Positions 57,320 to 64,000 of a stretch of 64,000 nucleotides of DNA are shown piece by piece (positions within the stretch are counted from its first letter, which is position 1; every line of letters begins with the position of its first letter). The stretch comes from JB111 sp049856295. GTDB lineage: Bacteria > Actinomycetota > Actinomycetes > Actinomycetales > Actinomycetaceae. The stretch spans positions 1-64,000 of the forward strand of contig NZ_JBNDMZ010000005.1 in assembly GCF_049856295.1 (NCBI RefSeq). Reading direction: 5' to 3'. The notes beneath the pieces are model-generated. The model saw only the letters and a program-made list of their open reading frames with translations. It did no database searches and was not told the origin of the DNA. The position numbers and the translations under genes are program-made.

Positions 57320-59373
57320 CAGACCACCGCCCCGTCGTCACCGGACCCGCCGAGACCCGCGTACGGGTCGACCGATCTCTCCTTCTTGCGCTTCTCCCGC
57401 TCGGCGCGGCGCTCGGCGGCACGTCGTTCGGCGATGGTCGTGCCGGCCGCGGCGCCGACCGTCTCGCGGTCGCGCCCGGACGCGGTCGGCCCGTCGTCGT
57501 CGGGCTCGTCCGTGCCGCTCGTCCCCGGGCGGTCCCTCCCGCTCGTGCGGGAGCGGAACCGGCCGGCGCCCCGGTAGAGCGCCGGGTCCACGCCGAGCCG
57601 CTCCGGGGACAGTCCGGACAGCCGGTGCCCGTCCCGGAAGAACGGCATCCGCACGAGCACCTGCATCATCGGGTGCGTGAAGAGCACGACGACGAGGAGG
57701 TCGATGATCGTCGTCAGGCCGAGGGTGAACGCGAACCCGCGCACGCCGCCGACGGCGAGCAGGTAGAGCACGATCGCCGCGAGGAAGTTGACGGCGTCCG
57801 AGGCGATGATCGTCCGGCGCGCGCGCTTCCACCCGTGCTCCACGGCGGAGGCGAGCGTGCGGCCGTCCCGGATCTCGTCGCGGATCCGCTCGAAGTAGAC
57901 GATGAACGAGTCCGCGGTCGTGCCGATCGAGATGATGAGTCCGGCGACGCCCGGCAGCGAGAGCCGGTAGTTGATCGTCCAGCTCAGCAGCGCGATGACG
58001 ACGTAAACGATGACGGCGGCCACCGCGAGGCTCGCGACCGAGAGGAGGCCGAGGCCGCGGTACTGCCAGATCATGTAGGCGACGACGAGGACGAGGCCGA
58101 TGAGCCCCGCCAGCGCGGCGTTCGTCAGCTGCTCCGAACCGAGCGTCGCGGAGATCTGCTCGGTCGACTGCACCTCGAACGTGATCGGGAGCGAGCCGAA
58201 GTTCAGCTGGTTCGCGAGCGCGTTCGCCTCCTCGTCGGTGAAGTCGCCCGTGATCTGGGCGCTGCCGTCGAGGATCGGGCTCGTGAAGCCGGCGTTGGAG
58301 ATGACGACGCCGTCGAGGACGATGGCGAACTGGTCCTGCGGGGTGGGCAGGGTGGGCAGCCGCTGCGACACCTCGGCGAACACCTCGGTGGCCTCGGAGT
58401 TCAGCTCGAGGTTGACGGCCCACAGGCCCGTCGACATGCCCTGGCTGTTGGTCTGCATGCCGGAGCTGGCGCCGGTGAGCTGGGTGCCCTCGACCACGGC
58501 CGGGCCGAGGACGAACTTCTGCTGGCCCGAGGAGTCGCAGGCGACGACGGCGCTCTCGGAGTCGTCCGCCCAGCCGCCCGACTGGTTGGCCGGGAGGGTG
58601 CAGTCGAGCGCGTAGATGTCGTACATCACGCGCTCGGTGATCCACGCCTGGTCGGAGGTGTCCGCGGGCTCGGTGTCCGGCTCGGTCGACAGCTCGCCGT
58701 CGCCGTTCGCGTCGGCCGCGATGAAGGCTGCCCCACGGACCTCGTCGGGGATCTCGGCAGCACCGGGGCCGTCGGTGGGGGCGTTCTGGGCGGCCTCGAG
58801 CGCCCGCTCGGTCCCGGCTCCCGCCGAGGCGGACTCCGAGGGCGACTCGCTGCCGGACTCGGCCGCGCTCGGCGACTCGGCGCCGTCGCTTCCGCTCTCG
58901 GGCCCCTCGGTCGCGCTCTCCTCGGGCAGGAGCTGGGAGGGGTCGATCGTCGTCGGCCCCTGGAGGGCGAGCACCGGACGGAAGCGCAGCTGCGCGGACC
59001 GGCTGATGAGCTCGAGCGTCTCCTCCGAGGCCCGGCCGGGGATCCCGACCACGATGTTCTGGCCGCCTTGGCTCGAGATCTCGGCCTCCGCGACGCCAGA
59101 GCCGTCGACCCGGTTGCGGATGATCTCGATCGCCTGGACGACGTCCTCGTCGTCGATCGCGGACCCGTCGGTCGTCCGGGGCGTGAGGATGACCTGGGTG
59201 CCGCCCTCGAGGTCGAGCGCGAGGCGGGGCACCGGGGAGGCGCTCCCGGCGAGGTTGCCCGCCGCGAGCGTGCCGACGAGGGCGACGACGAGGACCAGCA
59301 GCCCGAGGAGGGTGCGGACGGGCCGGGGCGCGGCTGAGCGACGCGGCTCACGCCGCCTGAGGGACTCGGACAC
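57319..59373 (-). CDS. secD: Protein translocase subunit SecD
   Basis: 684 residues. LALDLEGGTQVIL after the first helix, six helices with LPGVAGLIISIGTTADSFIVYFERIRDE and AVNFLAAIVLYLLAVGGVRGFAFTLG. The exported domain holds a Ser/Glu/Gly-rich insert (151-188) and a DANGDGELST loop (221-232) that resembles a calcium-binding EF-hand loop. The C-terminal ~90 residues are a charged cytoplasmic tail. Start is GTG 59373, 9 bases after yajC. Confidence 0.96.
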   Translation of the reverse strand: MSESLRRREPRRSAAPRPVRTLLGLLVLVVALVGTLAAGNLAGSASPVPRLALDLEGGTQVILTPRTTDGSAIDDEDVVQAIEIIRNRVDGSGVAEAEISSQGGQNIVVGIPGRASEETLELISRSAQLRFRPVLALQGPTTIDPSQLLPEESATEGPESGSDGAESPSAAESGSESPSESASAGAGTERALEAAQNAPTDGPGAAEIPDEVRGAAFIAADANGDGELSTEPDTEPADTSDQAWITERVMYDIYALDCTLPANQSGGWADDSESAVVACDSSGQQKFVLGPAVVEGTQLTGASSGMQTNSQGMSTGLWAVNLELNSEATEVFAEVSQRLPTLPTPQDQFAIVLDGVVISNAGFTSPILDGSAQITGDFTDEEANALANQLNFGSLPITFEVQSTEQISATLGSEQLTNAALAGLIGLVLVVAYMIWQYRGLGLLSVASLAVAAVIVYVVIALLSWTINYRLSLPGVAGLIISIGTTADSFIVYFERIRDEIRDGRTLASAVEHGWKRARRTIIASDAVNFLAAIVLYLLAVGGVRGFAFTLGLTTIIDLLVVVLFTHPMMQVLVRMPFFRDGHRLSGLSPERLGVDPALYRGAGRFRSRTSGRDRPGTSGTDEPDDDGPTASGRDRETVGAAAGTTIAERRAAERRAEREKRKKERSVDPYAGLGGSGDDGAVV

Positions 59374-59382
59374 GGGGCTCGG

Positions 59383-59841
59383 TCAGGCGCGGTCGTCGCG
59401 GCCCGGGCGGCCGTCGTCGAACCAGTCGTTCTCCTGGTCGACCGCCGAGGTGTCGCCGCCGGCGGCCCCGCGGGCCTCCTCGATCGAGGTCTCCGGCGCG
59501 GAGCCGGCTGCACCGGTGCCGGTCGCGGACTCGTCGTCGAGGTCGTCGTGCGAACCGTCGACCCCGTTCGACATCAGTTCGTAGGGGGACTCGCTCGGCT
59601 GCGCGATGCCCGTGCGGTGGACGAGGTACTCGCTACCGTCGGGGTTGGACAGCGTGATGATGTCGCCGTTGACCTCGACGACCTGGTGGTAGGTGCGCGC
59701 GATCGTCTGCACCCAGCCCCCCGGGACGAGGGCCTCCTCCACCTTGGCCCGCTGGCGCTCCTGCGCCTTCTTCCCCTGGCGGCTCATGAACCAGAAGAGC
59801 AGGATCATGCCGGCGATGAGGATGATGAATGTGGGATCCAC
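59383..59841 (-). CDS. yajC: Preprotein translocase subunit YajC
   Basis: 152 residues. One N-terminal helix (PTFIILIAGMILLFWFMSRQGKK), then ALVPGGWVQTIARTYHQVVEVNGDIITL, the YajC core; the acidic tail is longer than usual. Associates with SecDF. GTG start at 59841. A weak -10, TAGACT (59877-59882), would give a ~29-base leader. Confidence 0.95.
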   Translation of the reverse strand: MDPTFIILIAGMILLFWFMSRQGKKAQERQRAKVEEALVPGGWVQTIARTYHQVVEVNGDIITLSNPDGSEYLVHRTGIAQPSESPYELMSNGVDGSHDDLDDESATGTGAAGSAPETSIEEARGAAGGDTSAVDQENDWFDDGRPGRDDRA

Positions 59842-59958
59842 GCGAGAACCAATCAGATGAAGGGGCGAACCTGGACAGTCTAGGCCGTGGGCGCTCCTGC
59901 CGGGCCGAGGCCCGGCCGTGAAGGTTGTCTCCCGGTCGGCACCGAGGGCAGGCGGGCG

Positions 59959-60018
59959 CCGCTCAGGTAGGCCGCGCTCACGAGTGCCACGCTCAGAAGG
60001 GCAACGCTCAGGAGAACA
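59959..60018. repeat. Four imperfect 15-bp repeats with core CGCTCA at the ruvB 3' end
   Basis: Units at 59959-59973, 59974-59988, 59989-60003 and 60004-60018 each hold CGCTCA near their start. The last unit contains the ruvB stop, so the repeat has grown from the coding end into the yajC upstream region. Confidence 0.6.
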
Positions 60019-61093
60019 GCGCGCCTTCCGCGGGCGGCTCGAACCCCAGGTGGGCGTACGCCGCGGCGGTCGCGGCGCGGCCGCGCGGCGTACGCACGAC
60101 GAGCCCCTCGCGGACGAGGAACGGCTCGGCGACCGTCTCGACGGTCTCCGGCTCCTCCCCGACCGAGACCGCGAGCGTCGTCAGGCCCACGGGTCCCCCG
60201 CCGAACCGCGTGCACAGGGCGGTGAGGACGGAGCGGTCGAGACGGTCGAGGCCGAGGTCGTCGACCTCGAAGATGGCCAGCGCCGCCCGCGTCGCACCCA
60301 GGTCCGCGACGCCGGTGCCCCGCACCTGCGCGTAGTCCTGGACCCGCCGCAGGAGGCGGTTGGCGATCCGGGGCGTGCCCCGCGAGCGGGACGCGAGCTC
60401 GCTCGCAGCGTCCCGCGTCAGCTCGATGTCGAGCAGCGTGGCGGAGCGGGTGAGCACCTGGACGAGCTCGTCGGCGGTGTAGTGCTCGAGGTGCGCGGTG
60501 AAGCCGAACCGGTCGCGCAGCGGGGCGGGCAGCAGCCCGGCCCGCGTCGTCGCGCCCACGACCGTGAACCGCGGGAGCGTCAGCGGGATCGACGTGGCGC
60601 CGGGCCCCTTCCCCACGACGACGTCGATCCGGAAGTCCTCCATCGCGAGGTAGAGCATCTCCTCGGCCGGGCGCGCGAGCCGGTGGATCTCGTCGATGAA
60701 GAGCACGTCGTGCTCCTGGACGGCTGAGAGGATCGCGGCGAGGTCTCCCGCGTGGGTGATGGCGGGGCCGGAGGTCAGCCGGAGGGAGCCGGAGACCTCG
60801 TTGGCCACGATCATCGCGAGCGTCGTCTTGCCCAGCCCCGGTGGGCCCGACAGGAGGACGTGGTCGGGCGCGGCTCCGCGCGCGGTGGCGGCGGCGAGCA
60901 CGAGCGCGAGCTGGTCCCGCACGACCCGCTGGCCGATGAAGTCCGCGAGCCGCCGCGGGCGCAGGGCGGCCTCGGCCGCACGCTCGACGTCGTCGGCCCC
61001 GGTCGTCATCGGGTCGTCGTCGCTCCGTCCGGTCGCTGCGGGGCCCACGCCCGGAGAGCCCGTCCCGCCCTCGGCGCCCGTTCCCTCAGCCAC
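60008..61093 (-). CDS. ruvB: Holliday junction ATP-dependent helicase RuvB
   Basis: 361 residues. Walker A GPPGLGKT, Walker B VLFIDEIHRL, sensor GATTRAGLLPAPLRDRFGF, C-terminal winged helix with TPRGR. A disordered 30-residue start is extra. GTG start overlaps ruvA by 8 bp. Drives branch migration with RuvA. Confidence 0.97.
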   Translation of the reverse strand: MAEGTGAEGGTGSPGVGPAATGRSDDDPMTTGADDVERAAEAALRPRRLADFIGQRVVRDQLALVLAAATARGAAPDHVLLSGPPGLGKTTLAMIVANEVSGSLRLTSGPAITHAGDLAAILSAVQEHDVLFIDEIHRLARPAEEMLYLAMEDFRIDVVVGKGPGATSIPLTLPRFTVVGATTRAGLLPAPLRDRFGFTAHLEHYTADELVQVLTRSATLLDIELTRDAASELASRSRGTPRIANRLLRRVQDYAQVRGTGVADLGATRAALAIFEVDDLGLDRLDRSVLTALCTRFGGGPVGLTTLAVSVGEEPETVETVAEPFLVREGLVVRTPRGRAATAAAYAHLGFEPPAEGALFS

Positions 61094-61712
61094 GGCGTCC
61101 TCCGCCGAGGTGGGTGAGGGCCGCGCGGAGCAGGCCGGGGACGTCGCCGTCCGCGGGAGCGTCCTCGGCCGCGAGCACCGCGTCGACCGCCCCCGTTGCC
61201 TGGGTGTCGCTCCAGCCGAGCGTCGTCAGCGCGGCGACGACCTCACCGACGTGCGCGTCCGGCTTCTCCGGCTCGGCGGTGGTCGCACCGGGGACGTCGA
61301 AGGCCTCCCCGGCCGGCCCGAGCCGGTCACCGATCTCGAGGACGATGCGCTGCGCGCCCTTCTTCCCGATGCCGGGCACCCGCTGGAGCGCCGTGAGGTC
61401 CTCGTCCGCGACCGCACGCCGCAGCTGGTCCGGGCTCAGCACCGCCGTCATCGCCAGCGCGAGCCGCGGCCCCACGCCGGACACGGTCTGCAGGGTCTCG
61501 AAGACGTCGCGCTCCTCCTCGTCGGCGAACCCGAACAGTGTGAGCGAGTCCTCGCGCACGACCAGCGAGGTCGCCACCCGGGCCTCCGCGCCCTCGCGCA
61601 GTCCCGCGAGGGTCCCGGGCGCGCACTGGACGCGCATCCCGACCCCGCCGACGACGATCTCGGCGTCCTGCAGCGAGACGCGACCCACCAGGCCGCGCAG
61701 CGATGAGATCAC
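61086..61712 (-). CDS. ruvA: Holliday junction DNA-binding protein RuvA
   Basis: 208 residues. Opens ISSLRGLVGRVSLQDAEIVVGGVGMRV; helix-hairpin-helix motifs in VSGVGPRLALAM and VPGIGKKGAQRIVLEIGD; C-terminal domain III contacts RuvB. GTG at 61712 set by homology. Confidence 0.96.
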   Translation of the reverse strand: MISSLRGLVGRVSLQDAEIVVGGVGMRVQCAPGTLAGLREGAEARVATSLVVREDSLTLFGFADEEERDVFETLQTVSGVGPRLALAMTAVLSPDQLRRAVADEDLTALQRVPGIGKKGAQRIVLEIGDRLGPAGEAFDVPGATTAEPEKPDAHVGEVVAALTTLGWSDTQATGAVDAVLAAEDAPADGDVPGLLRAALTHLGGGRRG

Positions 61713-61822
61713 CGGTGGTGCACCTTCCTCGATCGACGTCCCCCGCCCGCGCATCGGTCGGCGGTCCCGGGGTGCACCGGGCGCCCGACGGCGCACCCGT
61801 GCCAGAACATGTGTTCGACACC

Positions 61823-62449
61823 CTACCGTCGTTGGGCGACGGCACCCGCCCGACGCGCCAGGCGCTCGGCGTCGGCCCAGGCGCGCTGCGCGGGCGTGAG
61901 CCCGGCGCCCGCGGCGTCTGGCAGCATGCCGGCCCCGCCATGCTGGGCGGTGGCGGTCCCCCGGCCCGGGACCGTCGCCCCGCCGCGCCACGCGTGACAG
62001 ATGGCGAGCGCGAGCGCGTCGGCGGCGTCCGCAGGCCGTGGAGCCGCCTCGAGGCGGAGGATCCGGCGCACCATCTCCTGGACCTGCTTCTTTCCCGCGC
62101 GACCGTCCCCGGTCACGGCCGCCTTGACCTCGCTCGGCGTGTGCAGGGCGAGGGCGGTTCCGGCACGCGCGGCCCCGAGCATCGCCACGCCGGCGACCTG
62201 CGAGGTTCCCGTGACGGAGCGGACGTTGGCCTGGGCGAACACGCGCTCGACCGCCACGACGTCGGGCCGGTGCTCCGCGAGCACGGCGTCCAGTCGGTCG
62301 GCGACCGCGAGGAGGCGGAGGTGCGGGTCCTCGTCCGCCGGGGTGCGCACGACCTCGACGTGCAGGAGCTCGACCTCGCGCCCCCCGCCGCGCTCGACGA
62401 GGCCGAGGCCGCAGCGTGTGAGGCCGGGGTCGACTCCGAGGATGCGCAC
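61823..62449 (-). CDS. ruvC: Holliday junction resolvase RuvC
   Basis: 208 residues from GTG 62449. Acidic active site: D in ILGVDPGLTRCG, E in VAVERVFAQANV, and the pair in PADAADALALAICH. QVAGVAMLGAARAG and VKAAVTGDGRAGKKQVQ are family typical. The frame allows a TTG at 62488, but GAGAGTGGGGAC favours the GTG, and RuvC proteins usually start at this point. A ~45-residue tail is extra. Confidence 0.95.
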   Translation of the reverse strand: MRILGVDPGLTRCGLGLVERGGGREVELLHVEVVRTPADEDPHLRLLAVADRLDAVLAEHRPDVVAVERVFAQANVRSVTGTSQVAGVAMLGAARAGTALALHTPSEVKAAVTGDGRAGKKQVQEMVRRILRLEAAPRPADAADALALAICHAWRGGATVPGRGTATAQHGGAGMLPDAAGAGLTPAQRAWADAERLARRAGAVAQRR

Positions 62450-62471
62450 GTCCCCACTCTCGCACCCCGTC

Positions 62472-63227
62472 TCAGACGAGGCGGACAATCCCCCGCGCCA
62501 GCGTGGCGAGGGCCCCGGCCCAGGCGACCGCCAGTGTCAGCGTCCGGGCCCGCCCGGCCGGCACGCGCGCCGCGAGCTTCCCTGCCGCCGGGACCACCGC
62601 GATCACGGTGGCGGCGAGCAGGGCGACGACCCACCACGGCGGGAGCTCGGACGCGGGGGCGCCGAGGAGGAGCTTGAGCGTGACGGACAGGGCGCCCATC
62701 GTGAAGAACGTCGGCTGCATCGACGCGGCGAACGAGGTCTGGGACCACCGGGAGAGCCGGGAGTACATCACCATCGCCGGGCCGGCGACCCCGGCCGTCG
62801 TGTTGAAGAACCCGCCGATCGCGCCCGCCACCCCGGCGGCGAACGGTCCCCGCACGGGCGGGAGCCGGTCGAGCGCCGAGGCGAGGACGGTGCCGAGCAG
62901 GCCGAGCACGAGGATCGAGCCGACGGAGATCTCGAGCCAGGCCAGCGGCAGCTCGCGCACGACGATCGCCGCCGGGACCGCACCGATGACCGCGCACGGC
63001 AGCAGGACGCGCAGCCGCCGCCAGTCGAACCCGGTGCGCATGGCGCGCCAGATGACGAGGGCGGAGACGGTGGTGGTCGCGTTGGTCAGCCACACGCCGG
63101 CGACCGGCCCGATGAGGAGCGCGAGGACGGGCGCCACCACGAGGCCGACCCCCATCCCGGACACGCGCTGGAGCGTGGCGCCGATCGCCACGGCGAGCAC
63201 CGCGACGACGATCTCGAGCGGGCTCAT
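62472..63227 (-). CDS. TauE/SafE-family permease
   Basis: 251 residues, eight helices. IGATLQRVSGMGVGLVVAPVLALL and FAAGVAGAIGGFFNTTAGVAGPAMVMY are the duplicated TauE (DUF81) motif. Family members move sulfite or other organosulfur anions. Its insertion between ruvC and yebC is unusual. The ATG at 63227 abuts a 15-bp tandem repeat, which replaces a clear ribosome site. Confidence 0.88.
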   Translation of the reverse strand: MSPLEIVVAVLAVAIGATLQRVSGMGVGLVVAPVLALLIGPVAGVWLTNATTTVSALVIWRAMRTGFDWRRLRVLLPCAVIGAVPAAIVVRELPLAWLEISVGSILVLGLLGTVLASALDRLPPVRGPFAAGVAGAIGGFFNTTAGVAGPAMVMYSRLSRWSQTSFAASMQPTFFTMGALSVTLKLLLGAPASELPPWWVVALLAATVIAVVPAAGKLAARVPAGRARTLTLAVAWAGALATLARGIVRLV

Positions 63228-63285
63228 CGGCCGCGCGCGTCCCGGCCGCGCGCGTCCCGGTCGCGCACGTCCCGGTCGCAGGACC
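63228..63285. repeat. 15-bp tandem repeat directly before the TauE start
   Basis: Two identical 15-mers CGGCCGCGCGCGTCC (63228-63242, 63243-63257), one with two changes (63258-63272) and a partial fourth. It ends at the base before the ATG, so copy-number change would alter ribosome-site spacing or mRNA structure. Confidence 0.85.
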
Positions 63286-63325
63286 AGCCCGGAGCCGGCG
63301 CGACCTCCGACGTGCCGCGGACGGC

Positions 63326-64000
63326 TCAGTCCTCCGTGTCGAGCTCGGCGAGCACCTCGTCGGGGATGTCGACGTTGGAGCTGACGTTCTGCACGTCGTC
63401 GAGGTCGTCGAGCGCGTCGATCAGCCGCATGACCTTCTGCGCGCCCTCGGCGTCGACCGTGACCTCCATCGACGGGACGAACTGCGACTCGGCCGAGTCG
63501 TAGTCGAGGCCCGCGTCGACGAGGGCGGTCCGCACGGCGACGACGTCCGTCGCCTCGGAGAGGATCTCGAAGCTCTCGCCCTGGTCGGTGACCTCCTCCG
63601 CCCCCGCGTCGAGCACGGCCGCGAGGACGTCGTCCTCGGTCACGCCCTCGGCCTTGGGCACGACGACGACGCCGCGCCGGTTGAACAGGTACGCGACCGA
63701 GCCCGGGTCGGCGAGGTTGCCGCCGTTGCGGGTGAAGGCGACGCGGACGTCCGAGGCCGCGCGGTTCTTGTTGTCCGTCAGGCACTCGACGAGCAGGGCC
63801 ACTCCGCCGGGTGCGTAGCCCTCGTACATGATCGTCTCGTAGTCGGCGCCGCCCGCGAGCTCGCCGGAGCCGCGCTTGACGGCGTTGGTGATGTTGTCCC
63901 CGGGGACGGAGTTCTTCTTCGCCTTCTGGATCGCGTCGAACAGCGTGGGGTTGCCGGCCGGGTCACCGCCACCCGTGCGGGCGGCCACCTCGATGTTCTT
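63326..64000 (-). CDS. yebC: YebC/PmpR-family protein, 5' end beyond the window
   Basis: The visible 224 residues are the bulk of YebC: KNIEVAARTGGGDPAGNPTLFDAIQKAKK, DYETIMYEGYAPGGVALLVECLTDNKNR and NRRGVVVVPK. The start (usually MSGHSKWATTKHKK) lies past 64000; an apparent start at 63988 is only an internal valine. YebC-family proteins help ribosomes through proline-rich stretches or act as regulators. Next to ruvCAB as in most bacteria. Confidence 0.96.
   Translation of the reverse strand, partial: KNIEVAARTGGGDPAGNPTLFDAIQKAKKNSVPGDNITNAVKRGSGELAGGADYETIMYEGYAPGGVALLVECLTDNKNRAASDVRVAFTRNGGNLADPGSVAYLFNRRGVVVVPKAEGVTEDDVLAAVLDAGAEEVTDQGESFEILSEATDVVAVRTALVDAGLDYDSAESQFVPSMEVTVDAEGAQKVMRLIDALDDLDDVQNVSSNVDIPDEVLAELDTED

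Noticed and set aside
1..64000. tRNA, rRNA or small-RNA genes
   Set aside because: No TTCGA/GGTTC-type arm with a matching acceptor stem, and no rRNA-like stretch, was noticed by eye in the intergenic regions; a tRNA scan would be decisive.

Overview
The window is very GC-rich and dense. Many genes overlap by ATGA or GTGA, GTG starts are common, and proteins carry Ala/Pro/Glu-rich tails. A DUF222/HNH (13E12-type) gene, DUF349, an EF-P with the PGKGP loop, tandem dynamin-like GTPases and a leaderless-looking relA all point to a high-GC actinobacterium, most likely a Micrococcales member. I cannot fix the genus. No rRNA, tRNA or CRISPR array was recognised.

The backbone, mostly on the minus strand, follows an order long known in actinobacteria such as Mycobacterium tuberculosis: nusB, efp, aroB/K/C, (A24 peptidase), aroE, mltG, ruvX, alaS, rarA, aspS, hisS, MBL hydrolase, relA, apt, secF, secD, yajC, ruvB, ruvA, ruvC, yebC. 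It is broken by accessory segments.

1-4751: a complete ISL3-type element sits exactly at the left edge and has cut off the C-terminal half of an exported protein gene. A MacB/FtsX-type ABC exporter follows. 4796-12715: nusB-efp, a SatD-like regulator with a small membrane partner and a candidate operator, a DUF222-HNH nuclease, then a tightly coupled aroC / aroK-aroB fusion / degenerate shikimate-kinase-like set. 12807-20220 (plus strand): a catabolic island of prpD-prpB-prpC (2-methylcitrate cycle) and an FGGY kinase / zinc dehydrogenase / class II aldolase set, splitting the conserved aro block. A long perfect hairpin separates it from the converging A24 peptidase.

20313-28883: A24 peptidase, aroE-mltG-ruvX-alaS (all translationally coupled), rpsD and rarA. 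28884-36844: a repeat-bearing intergenic region, an MMPL transporter with an MFS exporter, a three-gene ABC-2 exporter on the other strand, a YciO-type protein and an unknown membrane-anchored protein. 36863-43611: GNAT-aspS, an MFS drug-type transporter, and a DeaD-like RNA helicase with a long leader. 43700-49372: two overlapping dynamin-like GTPases, hisS and an MBL hydrolase. 49543-53207 (plus): DUF349 protein, an AbiEi-like orphan and a Rossmann oxidoreductase. 53222-64000: relA, apt, secF-secD-yajC, ruvB-ruvA-ruvC, a TauE/SafE permease with a 15-bp tandem repeat against its start codon, and yebC running off the edge.

The most unusual points are the shikimate-kinase-like protein without the P-loop lysine beside an AroK-AroB fusion, the tandem dynamin-like pair, a hexanucleotide microsatellite inside ruvX, a family of short dispersed dyad repeats with core CCGCA(N)(N)CTCG, and the SatD operator. 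None is a proven new system; each is a testable lead.
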